This document shows, piece after piece, positions 8,227-18,758 of a stretch of 20,000 bases of DNA. Source of the DNA: Nemertoderma westbladi (taxonomy: Eukaryota; Xenacoelomorpha; Nemertodermatida; Nemertodermatidae); the NCBI GenBank assembly GCA_032718475.1, contig JAUCBJ010002898.1, positions 1 to 20,000 on the forward strand, given 5' to 3'. Below the pieces are notes generated by a model. It ran no database searches. It worked only from the letters and a program-made list of their open reading frames with translations, and was not told where the DNA came from. The translations under genes were made by a program, and so were the position numbers. The first letter of the stretch is position 1, and each line of letters starts with the position of its first letter.

Positions 8227-8478
8227 ATGTCCTGTCCATATTATATCATCATCGATATTCAACAAACGTCCCACTTCCAAGATAGGCGGACTTGGGCAAA
8301 TAACCCGGGTACAACAAACAGTAAACCGATCCAGCTATATCCGTTGGAGACGCGAGGTTGTGGTTGTGGAAACAGGAGATTAGAAATTCCCGCTGGCAAA
8401 CAATTACCGAGACACATGCTAATGGAATACAATGTTACGTTTAAAGGATATCCCATCACCGCAGGTATAAATGTATAA
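8227..8478 (+). CDS. Orphan 83-codon ORF or exon relic, unrecognised
   Basis: An ATG-initiated frame with non-repetitive, protein-like composition, including TRGCGCGNRRLEIPAGKQLP. It has no family match that I recognise. GCAG|GTATAA at 8464 could be a donor, which would make it an exon. Beyond the TAA at 8476 the same frame continues with another plausible stretch (LEVPPGIQSLSGLAISGR, 8485-8538) before the next stop, as in a decayed exon. There is no clear acceptor or promoter. It could equally be chance. Confidence 0.2.
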   Translation: MSCPYYIIIDIQQTSHFQDRRTWANNPGTTNSKPIQLYPLETRGCGCGNRRLEIPAGKQLPRHMLMEYNVTFKGYPITAGINV

Positions 8479-8960
8479 TATACCTTGGAAGTACCGCCAG
8501 GTATTCAATCCCTGAGCGGTTTAGCTATCAGCGGTCGCTAGCTAAGGGCAGTCCTCTTGGTCGGAAAATTGCTTTGATATGTAGAACGGGCTAGTGTGAT
8601 GGCTCCAACTCAATAACCTTAGTAGTTATATAGATAAGAGAGGCGATCAATATATGAATAACGCAGCTACGATAAGAAGGAGAGTAACAAGGATAATGGA
8701 TAGCGACGCACTCACATTAACCACAGCTATCTATCTATATTGATGACGCTGCGAAACCTGCAAATCTAATTGAGTTTAATTATTTATTACACTTGAAAAA
8801 TTGGCACTTTATTTTCTTAATGCTATCTGCCTAAATGGGCTTGCAATACTGTCATTGTTGGTGGTAATTAAATCCCTAATCCTGGAAGTCCACAAGGCCA
8901 CAATTATACAAACACACAAAAAATTTAATTATTCAGAAATTGTCACATCACTTTCCTCCT
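8479..8960. other. Intergenic AT-rich DNA
   Basis: No gene is recognisable. A TTG-started frame from 8801 runs into the 21-bp array but has no ATG. Some imperfect GATA/TATC-rich sequence lies at 8620-8745. Confidence 0.5.
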
Positions 8961-9284
8961 TAGACCGCTCACACAACCTTACAGTCCGCTCACACAACTT
9001 TATCCGCTCACATAATTATATAGTCCGCTCACACAACTTTATCCGCTCACACAACTTTATCCGCTCACACAACTTTATCCGCTCACACAATTATATAGTC
9101 CGCTCACACAATTTTATAGTCCGCTTACACAACTTTATAGTCCGCTCACACAACTTTATAGTCCGCTCACAGAATCATATAGTCCGCTCACACAACTATA
9201 TAGTCCGCTCACACAACTTTATAGTCCGCTCACACAACTTTATAGTCCGCTCACAGAATCATATAGTCCGCTCACACAATTTTA

Positions 9285-10036
9285 TACCCGCTCACACAAC
9301 TTTATAGTCCGCTCACACAATTTTATAGTCCGCATACACAACTTTATAGTCCGCTCACAGAATCATATAGTCCGCTCACACAACTATATAGTCCGCTCAC
9401 ACAACTTTATAGTCCGTTCACACAACTTTATAGTCCGCTCACAGAATCATATAGTCCGCTCACACAATTTTATACCCGCTCACCTAACTATATAGTCCGC
9501 TCACACAATTTTATAGTCCGCTCACACAATTATATAGTCCGCTCACCTAACTATATAGTCCGCTCACACAACTATATAGTCCGCTCACACAACTTTATAG
9601 TCCGCTCACACAACTTTATAGTCCGCTCACAGAATCATATAGTCCGCTCACACAATTTTATACCCGCTCACACAACTTTATAGTCCGCTCACACAATTTT
9701 ATAGTCCGCATACACAACTTTATAGTCCGCTCACAGAATCATATAGTCCGCTCACACAACTATATAGTCCGCTCACACAACTTTATAGTCCGTTCACACA
9801 ACTTTATAGTCCGCTCACAGAATCATATAGTCCGCTCACACAATTTTATACCCGCTCACCTAACTATATAGTCCGCTCACAGAATCATATAGTCCGCTCA
9901 CACAATTTTATAGTCAGCTCACACAATTTTATAGTCCGCATACACAACTTTATAGTCCGCTCACACAACTATATAGTCCGCTCACACAACTATATAGTCC
10001 GTTCACACAACTATATAGTCCGTTCACACAACTTTA
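9285..10036 (+). repeat. 376-bp higher-order repeat, two tandem copies
   Basis: The signature TACCCGCTCACACAAC starts at 9285 and again at 9661, 376 bp later. That spacing equals 18 monomers, two of them 20-bp forms. The second copy begins identically and diverges after about 190 bp. The same 376-bp spacing recurs at 11248 and 11624, with a further copy start at 12188 (564 bp, 27 monomers). Confidence 0.8.
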
Positions 10037-11247
10037 TAGTCCGCTCACACAACTTTATAGTCCGCTCACACAACTTTATAGTCCGTTCACACAACTTTAT
10101 AGTCCGCTCACAGAATCATATAGTCCGCTCACACAATTTTATACCCGCTCACCTAACTATATAGTCCGCTCACACAATTTTATAGTCCGCTCACAGAATC
10201 ATATAGTCCGCTCACACAATTTTATAGTCAGCTCACACAACTATATAGTCCGCTCACACAACTATATAGTCCGTTCACACAACTATATAGTCCGTTCACA
10301 CAACTTTATAGTCCGCTCACAGAATCATATAGTCCGCTCACACAACTATATAGTCCGCTCACACAACTTTATAGTCCGTTCACACAACATAGTCCGCTCA
10401 CAGAATCATATAGTCCGCTCACACAATTTTATACCCGCTCACCTAACTATATAGTCCGCTCACACAATTTTATAGTCCGCTCACACAATTATATAGTCCG
10501 CTCACCTAACTATATAGTCCGCTCACACAATTTTATAGTCCGCTTACACAACTATATAGTCCGCTTACACAACTATATAGTCCGCTCACACAAATTTATA
10601 GTCCGTTCACACAACTTTATAGTCCGCTCACAGAATCATATAGTCCGCTCACACAATTTTATACCCGCTCACCTAACTATATAGTCCGCTCACACAATTT
10701 TATAGTCCGCTCACACAATTATATAGTCCGCTCACCTAACTATATAGTCCGCTCACACAATTTTATAGTCCGCTTACACAACTATATAGTCCGCTCACAG
10801 AATCATATAGTCCGCTCACACAACTATATAGTCCGCTTACACAACTATATAGTCCGCTCACACAACTATATAGTCCGTTCACACAACTTTATAGTCCGCT
10901 CACACAATTATATAGTCCGCTCACCTAACTATATAGTCCGCTCACACAATTTTATAGTCCGCTTACACAACTATATAGTCCGCTTACACAACTATATAGT
11001 CCGCTCACACAACTTTATAGTCCGTTCACACAACTTTATAGTCCGCTCACAGAATCATATAGTCCGCTCACACAATTTTATACCCGCTCACCTAACTATA
11101 TAGTCCGCTCACACAACTTTATAGTCCGCTCACAGAATCATATAGTCCGCTCACACAACTATATAGTCCGCTCACACAACTTTATAGTCCGCTCACACAA
11201 CTTTATAGTCCGCTCACAGAATCATATAGTCCGCTCACACAATTTTA

Positions 11248-12187
11248 TACCCGCTCACACAACTTTATAGTCCGCTCACACAATTTTATAGTCCGCATAC
11301 ACAACTTTATAGTCCGCTCACAGAATCATATAGTCCGCTCACACAACTATATAGTCCGCTCACACAACTTTATAGTCCGTTCACACAACTTTATAGTCCG
11401 CTCACAGAATCATATAGTCCGCTCACACAATTTTATACCCGCTCACCTAACTATATAGTCCGCTCACACAATTTTATAGTCCGCTCACACAATTATATAG
11501 TCCGCTCACCTAACTATATAGTCCGCTCACACAACTATATAGTCCGCTCACACAACTTTATAGTCCGCTCACACAACTTTATAGTCCGCTCACAGAATCA
11601 TATAGTCCGCTCACACAATTTTATACCCGCTCACACAACTTTATAGTCCGCTCACACAATTTTATAGTCCGCATACACAACTTTATAGTCCGCTCACAGA
11701 ATCATATAGTCCGCTCACACAACTATATAGTCCGCTCACACAACTTTATAGTCCGTTCACACAACTTTATAGTCCGCTCACAGAATCATATAGTCCGCTC
11801 ACACAATTTTATACCCGCTCACCTAACTATATAGTCCGCTCACACAATTTTATAGTCCGCTCACACAATTATATAGTCCGCTCACCTAACTATATAGTCC
11901 GCTCACACAACTTTATAGTCCGTTCACACAACTTTATAGTCCGCTCACAGAATCATATAGTCCGCTCACACAATTTTATACCCGCTCACCTAACTATATA
12001 GTCCGCTCACACAATTTTATAGTCCGCTCACACAATTTTATAGTCCGCTCACACAATTATATAGTCCGCTCACCTAACTATATAGTCCGCTCACACAACT
12101 ATATAGTCCGCTCACACAACTTTATAGTCCGCTCACACAACTTTATAGTCCGCTCACAGAATCATATAGTCCGCTCACACAATTTTA
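11248..12187 (+). repeat. Second block of the 376/564-bp higher-order repeat
   Basis: Starts at the signature TACCCGCTCACACAAC. By eye, 11248-11623 carries the same ordered series of monomer variants as 9285-9660, with no difference that I found. The next block, 11624-12187, is 564 bp because of nine extra monomers. This implies recent duplication inside the array. Confidence 0.75.
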
Positions 12188-13506
12188 TACCCGCTCACAC
12201 AACTTTATAGTCCGCTCACACAATTTTATAGTCCGCATACACAACTTTATAGTCCGCTCACAGAATCATATAGTCCGCTCACACAACTATATAGTCCGCT
12301 CACACAACTTTATAGTCCGTTCACACAACTTTATAGTCCGCTCACACAACTTTATAGTCCGCTCACAGAATCATATAGTCCGCTCACACAACTATATAGT
12401 CCGCTCACACAAATTTATAGTCCGTTCACACAACTTTATAGTCCGCTCACAGAATCATATAGTCCGCTCACACAATTTTATACCCGCTCACCTAACTATA
12501 TAGTCCGCTCACACAATTTTATAGTCCGCTCACACAATTATATAGTCCGCTCACCTAACTATATAGTCCGCTCACACAACTATATAGTCCGTTCACACAA
12601 CTTTATAGTCCGCTCACAGAATCATATAGTCCGCTCACACAATTTTATACCCGCTCACCTAACTATATAGTCCGCTCACACAATTTTATAGTCCGCTCAC
12701 ACAATTATATAGTCCGCTCACCTAACTATATAGTCCGCTCACACAACTATATAGTCCGTTCACACAACTTTATAGTCCGCTCACAGAATCATATAGTCCG
12801 CTCACACAACTATATAGTCCGCTCACACAAATTTATAGTCCGTTCACACAACTTTATAGTCCGCTCACAGAATCATATAGTCCGCTCACACAATTTTATA
12901 CCCGCTCACCTAACTATATAGTCCGCTCACACAATTTTATAGTCCGCTCACACAATTATATAGTCCGCTCACCTAACTATATAGTCCGCTCACACAACTA
13001 TATAGTCCGCTCACACAACTTTATAGTCCGTTCACACAACTTTATAGTCCGCTCACACAACTTTATAGTCCGCTCACAGAATCATATAGTCCGCTCACAC
13101 AACTATATAGTCCGCTCACACAACTTTATAGTCCGTTCACACAACTTTATAGTCCGCTCACACAACTTTATAGTCCGCTCACAGAATCATATAGTCCGCT
13201 CACACAACTTTATAGTCCGTTCACACAACTTTATAGTCCGCTCACACAACTTTATAGTCCGCTCACAGAATCATATAGTCCGCTCACACAACTATATAGT
13301 CCGCTCACCTAACTATATAGTCCGCTCACACAACTATATAGTCCGCTCACACAACTTTATAGTCCGTTCACACAACTTTATAGTCCGCTCACACAACTTT
13401 ATAGTCCGCTCACAGAATCATATAGTCCGCTCACACAATTTTATACCCGCTCACCTAACTATATAGTCCGCTCACAGAATCATATAGTCCGCTCACACAA
13501 TTTTAT

Positions 13507-15075
13507 AGTCAGCTCACACAATTTTATAGTCCGCATACACAACTTTATAGTCCGCTCACAGAATCATATAGTCCGCTCACACAACTATATAGTCCGCTCA
13601 CACAAATTTATAGTCCGTTCACACAACTTTATAGTCCGCTCACAGAATCATATAGTCCGCTCACACAATTTTATACCCGCTCACCTAACTATATAGTCCG
13701 CTCACACAATTTTATAGTCCGCTCACACAATTATATAGTCCGCTCACCTAACTATATAGTCCGCTCACACAACTATATAGTCCGTTCACACAACTTTATA
13801 GTCCGCTCACAGAATCATATAGTCCGCTCACACAACTATATAGTCCGCTCACACAAATTTATAGTCCGTTCACACAACTTTATAGTCCGCTCACAGAATC
13901 ATATAGTCCGCTCACACAATTTTATACCCGCTCACCTAACTATATAGTCCGCTCACACAATTTTATAGTCCGCTCACACAATTATATAGTCCGCTCACCT
14001 AACTATATAGTCCGCTCACACAACTATATAGTCCGCTCACACAACTTTATAGTCCGTTCACACAACTTTATAGTCCGCTCACACAACTTTATAGTCCGCT
14101 CACAGAATCATATAGTCCGCTCACACAACTATATAGTCCGCTCACACAAATTTATAGTCCGTTCACACAACTTTATAGTCCGCTCACAGAATCATATAGT
14201 CCGCTCACACAATTTTATACCCGCTCACCTAACTATATAGTCCGCTCACACAATTTTATAGTCCGCTCACACAATTATATAGTCCGCTCACCTAACTATA
14301 TAGTCCGTTCACACAACTTTATAGTCCGCTCGCACAACTTTATAGTCCGTCCACACAACTTTATTGACAGCTCACACAACTATATAGTCCGCTCACCTAA
14401 CTATATAGTCCGCTCACACAACTATATAGTCCGTTCACACAACTTTATAGTCCGCTCACAGAATCATATAGTCCGCTCACACAATTTTATACCCGCTCAC
14501 CTAACTATATAGTCCGCTCACAGAATCATATAGTCCGCTCACACAATTTTATAGTCAGCTCACACAATTTTATAGTCCGCATACACAACTTTATAGTCCG
14601 CTCACAGAATCATATAGTCCGCTCACACAACTATATAGTCCGCTCACACAAATTTATAGTCCGTTCACACAACTTTATAGTCCGCTCACAGAATCATATA
14701 GTCCGCTCACACAATTTTATACCCGCTCACCTAACTATATAGTCCGCTCACACAATTTTATAGTCCGCTCACACAATTATATAGTCCGCTCACCTAACTA
14801 TATAGTCCGCTCACACAACTATATAGTCCGTTCACACAACTTTATAGTCCGCTCGCACAACTTTATAGTCCGTCCACACAACTTTATTGACAGCTCACAC
14901 AACTATATAGTCCGCTCACCTAACTATATAGTCCGCTCACACAACTATATAGTCCGTTCACACAACTTTATAGTCCGCTCACACAATTATATAGTCCGCT
15001 CACCTAACTATATAGTCCGTTCACACAACTTTATAGTCCGCTCACACAATTTTATAGTCCGCTCACACAATTTTA
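13507..15075 (+). repeat. 523/1046-bp higher-order duplication
   Basis: The rare variant AGTCAGCTC occurs at 13507 and 14553, 1046 bp apart. The rare GCTCGCACA plus TTATTGACAG block occurs at 14328 and 14851, 523 bp apart. 1046 is exactly twice 523, and 523 fits 25 monomers with two 20-bp forms. End coordinates are approximate. Confidence 0.6.
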
Positions 15076-16234
15076 TAGTCCGCTTACACAACTATATAGT
15101 CCGCTTACACAACTATATAGTCCGCTCACACAACTTTATAGTCCGTTCACACAACTTTATAGTCCGCTCACAGAATCATATAGTCCGCTCACACAATTTT
15201 ATACCCGCTCACCTAACTATATAGTCCGCTCACACAATTTTATAGTCCGCTCACACAATTATATAGTCCGCTCACCTAACTATATAGTCCGCTCACACAA
15301 TTTTATAGTCCGCTTACACAACTATATAGTCCGCTTACACAACTATATAGTCCGCTCACACAACTATATAGTCCGCTCATACAATTTTATAGTCCGCTCA
15401 CACAATTTCATAGTCAGCTCACACAATTATATAATCCGCTCAAACAACTTTATAGTCCGCTCACACAATTTTATAGTCCGCTCACAGAATCATATAGTCC
15501 GCTCACACAATTTTAAACCCGCTCACCTAACTATATAGTCCGCTCACACAATTTTATACCCGCTCACCTAACTATATAGTCCGCTCACACAATTTTATAG
15601 TCCGCTCACACAATTTCATAGTCAGCTCACACAATTATATAATCCGCTCAAACAACTTTATAGTCAGCTCACACAATTTTATAGTCCGCTCACACAACCT
15701 TATAGACCGCTCAATGCTCACACAACTTTATAATCAGCTCACACAATTTTATAGTCCGCTCACACAATTTTCTAGTCCGCTCACACAACTATATAGTCCG
15801 CTCATACAATTTTCTAGTCCGCTCACACAACTATATAGTCCGCTCACACAATTTTATAGTCCGCTCGCACAACTTTATAGTCCGTCCACACAACTTTATT
15901 GACCGCTCACACAAATTTATAGTCCGTCCACACAACTTTATCCGCTCACACAATTTTATAGTCCGCTTACACAACTATATAGTCCGCTCACACAACTATA
16001 TAGTCCGCTCACACAACTATATAGTCCGTCCACACAACTTTATCCGCTCACACAATTTTATAGTCCGCTTACACAACTATATAGTCCGCTTACACAACTA
16101 TATAATCCGCTCACACAACTATATAGTCCGTTCACACAACTATATAGTCCGCTCACACAACTATATAGTCCGCTCACACAACTTTATAGTCCGCTCACAG
16201 AATTATATAGTTCGCTCACACAATTTTATAGTCC

Positions 16235-16612
16235 GCTCAAACAACTTTATAGACCGCTCACACAACTTTATAGTCCGCTCACAGAATTTTATAGTCCGCT
16301 CACACAACTATATAGTCCGCTCACACAATTATATAGTCCGCTCACACAACTTTATAGTCCGCTCAAACAACTTTATAGACCGCTCACACAACTTTATAGT
16401 CCGCTCACAGAATTTTATAGTCCGCTCACACAACTATATAGTCCGCTCACACAATTATATAGTCCGCTCACACAACTTTATAGTCCGCTCAAACAACTTT
16501 ATAGACCGCTCACACAACATTTTAGTCCGCGCTCTCAGAATTATATAGTCCGCTCACACAATTTTATAGTCCGCTCAAACAACTTTATAGACCGCTCACA
16601 CAATTTTATAGT
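16235..16612 (+). repeat. 126-bp (6-mer) higher-order repeat
   Basis: GCTCAAACAACTTTATAGAC starts at 16235, 16361 and 16487, each 126 bp (six monomers) apart. The third copy changes partway into the neighbouring 170-bp pattern. Confidence 0.8.
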
Positions 16613-16850
16613 CCGCTCACAGAATTATATAGTTCGCTCATACAATTTTATAGTCCGCTCAAACAACTTTATAGACCGCTCACACAACATTTTAGTCCGC
16701 GCTCTCAGAATTATATAGTCCGCTCACACAATTTTATAGTCCGCTCAAACAACTTTATAGACCGCTCACACAATTTTATAGTCCGCTCACAGAATTATAT
16801 AGTTCGCTCATACAATTTTATAGTCCGCTCACACATCTTTATAGACCGCT
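16511..16850 (+). repeat. 170-bp higher-order repeat, two copies
   Basis: The marker CACACAACATTTTAGTCCGC, followed by GCTCTCAG, occurs at 16511 and 16681. These 170-bp copies equal eight monomers plus two bases inserted in the CGCGCTC junction. Confidence 0.8.
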
Positions 16851-17137
16851 CATACAACTTTTTAGTCCGCCACATATTTATAAAGTCCGCTCACACAACG
16901 TTACCGCTCATACAATTTTATAGACAGCTCACACAACTTTTTAGTCCGCTCACACAACTTTATAGTCCGCTCACACAATTATAAAGTACGCTCACACAAT
17001 TTTATAGACCGCTCACAAAATTTTATTCTCCGCTTACACAACATTCAATCCACTCAGACAACTTTAAAGACTGCTCTCACTTTGATAAAGCGCTCACACA
17101 AATTTATAGACCGCACACACAACTTTATAGTCCGCTC

Positions 17138-17756
17138 ACAAAAATGTATATCCGATCGCCCAACTTTATAGTCCGCTTACATAACTTTATAGACAACACA
17201 CAACTTTATATACGGCTCACAAATAACTTATAGTGGGCTCATACAACTTTATAGTCCGCTCACACAACTTTATAGTCCGCTTACACAACTTTTTAGTCCG
17301 CTCACACAACTTTATAGTCCGCTCACACAACTTTATAGTCCGCTCACAAAAATGTATATCCGATCGCCCAACTTTATAGTCCGCTTACATAACTTTATAG
17401 ACAACACACAACTTTATATACGGCTCACAAATAACTTATAGTGGGTTCATACAACTTTATAGTCCGCTCACACAACTTTATAGTCCGCTTACACAACTTT
17501 TTAGTCCGCTCACACAACTTTATAGTCCGCTACACAACTTTATAGTCCGCTCACAAAAATTTATATCCGATCGCCCAACTTTATAGTCCGCTTACATAAC
17601 TTTAGAGACAACACACAACTTTATAGACGGCTCACAAATAACTTATAGTGGGCTCATACAACTTTATAGTCCGCTCACACAACTTTATAGTCCGCTTACA
17701 CAACTTTTTAGTCCGCTCACACAACTTTATAGTCCGCTCACACAACTTTATAGTCC
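17138..17756 (+). repeat. 208-bp higher-order repeat, three copies
   Basis: The marker CCGATCGCC occurs at 17152, 17360 and 17567 (spacings 208 and 207). Each copy has the same series of degenerate monomers, including ACAACACACAAC, TACGGCTCACAAATAAC and a GTGGG(C/T)TCATAC unit. This is the right-hand edge family and is absent from the core. Confidence 0.85.
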
Positions 17757-17839
17757 GCATACATACTTTCTATTAGTATGCTTAAGCAATAACTAAAATT
17801 ATTTAAAACGACTACAATCTTATAAAAGTTGAAGATTAC

Positions 17840-17845
17840 TTTAAT
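17840..17845 (-). terminator. Candidate poly(A) signal ATTAAA, minus strand
   Basis: ATTAAA on the minus strand begins 19 bases after the in-frame TAA at 17866-17864. If the exon ending there is terminal, this could direct its 3' end. Confidence 0.25.
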
Positions 17846-17863
17846 GAATGAATTCCACGTCAC

Positions 17864-18004
17864 TTACTGAGTATTGGAACTGACTGCACCGGAGGGGTCT
17901 GGACGTCTTCCGTTATCGAATGATTTGTAATCCTCACTAAGATCAGGGTGTTGCTGAATAACCGCCATATCTTGTGATAACTGCGACAAATTCAGTTCAG
18001 CTTG
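17864..18004 (-). CDS. Probable exon of an unidentified minus-strand gene
   Basis: Read on the minus strand, the acceptor CTTTTTTCACAG ends at 18005. It opens a 46-codon frame starting QAELNLSQLSQDMAVIQQ and continuing HPDLSEDYKSFDN and GRRPDPSGAVSSNTQ, then TAA at 17866-17864. The other two frames stop within a few codons. The composition is clearly protein-like: a Gln/Leu amphipathic helix, then a polar tail. The 3' boundary is ambiguous. A perfect donor GTAAGT at 17867-17862 overlaps the stop, so it is either an internal exon (17868-18004, 137 bases) or the last exon, with ATTAAA at 17845-17840. A second possible acceptor, CAAG|CTGAA, would start the exon at 18000. I do not recognise the protein. 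Confidence 0.5.
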   Translation of the reverse strand, partial: QAELNLSQLSQDMAVIQQHPDLSEDYKSFDNGRRPDPSGAVSSNTQ

Positions 18005-18758
18005 CTGTGAAAAAAGTGTTTATTAGTAAATATTGACATAAAATCATGACCCATGTTTCCCATAATTACATTAACATCATAAATATTATTAATTAGTTGT
18101 TTGAAATGCTAATTTATATTATACAATATAATGAATGCAATGGTGGACGCATTTCAGGTAAAAATGTATTTAAAAAAAAGACGAAATGTGAGATTTAATC
18201 TAATATAGTGTAACTGTATAAATTAATATGCGTAGTGCAGAGACACTCCATCACAATAACAACACTCTTCACTGCGTCACTCTACCTAACACCTAAGTCC
18301 CCCCACCCCCTCTTCCCTCCTCTATCTTGCATCAACAGCCTCCATTTTCAATCTACCCAAACGCTCATAAAATAGCCATCTTGGTTCAGTAGTTACTCGC
18401 ACACAATATATCATTACGGATTTGTGTAGCGTTGTGCAATGCGCTTCAAAAGTTTATGGGCCAATAATAAATGGAATTCGCATTGATTGATTGTCCTGGG
18501 TGAGGCCTGGAGGCGTAACGTAGATTCTACATGGTTTGCTCTTACATATCAAATGAAATATATTCAGTCTAGACCAGTTTATTTACAGTTATTGTACTAA
18601 ATTTGGTGCCTTTTTAATGAACTAATCGCACGGAACGATGGAAATTACATGAGATGGTGATCGGCAAAGCGATTATATAGAGGACACCACTCTAATTCCC
18701 AGCACCCACAACTACCCAATGCCTTATTTACACAACCCAGCAGAACCCCCCATCAGCG
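18005..18758. other. Intron-like or intergenic DNA between the minus-strand exon and the 68-bp array
   Basis: No coding signal is recognised. Features are a C-rich polypyrimidine tract at about 18298-18328 and a YY1-like GCCATCTTGG at 18375-18384 (CCAAGATGGC on the minus strand). If the minus-strand gene is real, this is its intron or its promoter region. Confidence 0.45.

Larger units (their letters stand above)
8961..17769 (+). repeat. Giant 21-bp minisatellite (about 420 copies)
   Basis: One unbroken array of a 21-bp monomer, TAGTCCGCTCAC followed by ACAACTTTA. Recurrent variants include CAGAATCATA, CAATTTTA, CAATTATA, CACCTAACTATA, CGTTCAC, CGCTTAC, CGCATAC and TAGTCAGC. A 20-bp form starts TACCCGCTC, and 18-bp forms lacking TAG occur at the left edge (about 9000-9090). 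Variants are strung into higher-order repeats, so the array is nested. The plus strand is G-poor (about 2 G to 7 C per unit). The monomer is most degenerate at 16850-17250. Copy number is length divided by 21, not a count. Confidence 0.97.

Noticed and set aside
8801-9307. 168-codon frame with a hydrophobic N-terminal segment and VRSHNFI repeats
   Set aside because: It has no ATG ahead of the repeat region and simply runs from AT-rich DNA into the 21-bp array. The first 20-bp unit breaks the frame, so it is a by-product of a multiple-of-three monomer.
15714-15902. 62-codon SPLTQLY-repeat frame
   Set aside because: This is the 21-bp minisatellite read in another frame; there is no conserved start and no non-repeat sequence.
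8961-17769. CRISPR-like array
   Set aside because: Repeats are contiguous with no unique spacers, and the context is a eukaryotic spliced gene.
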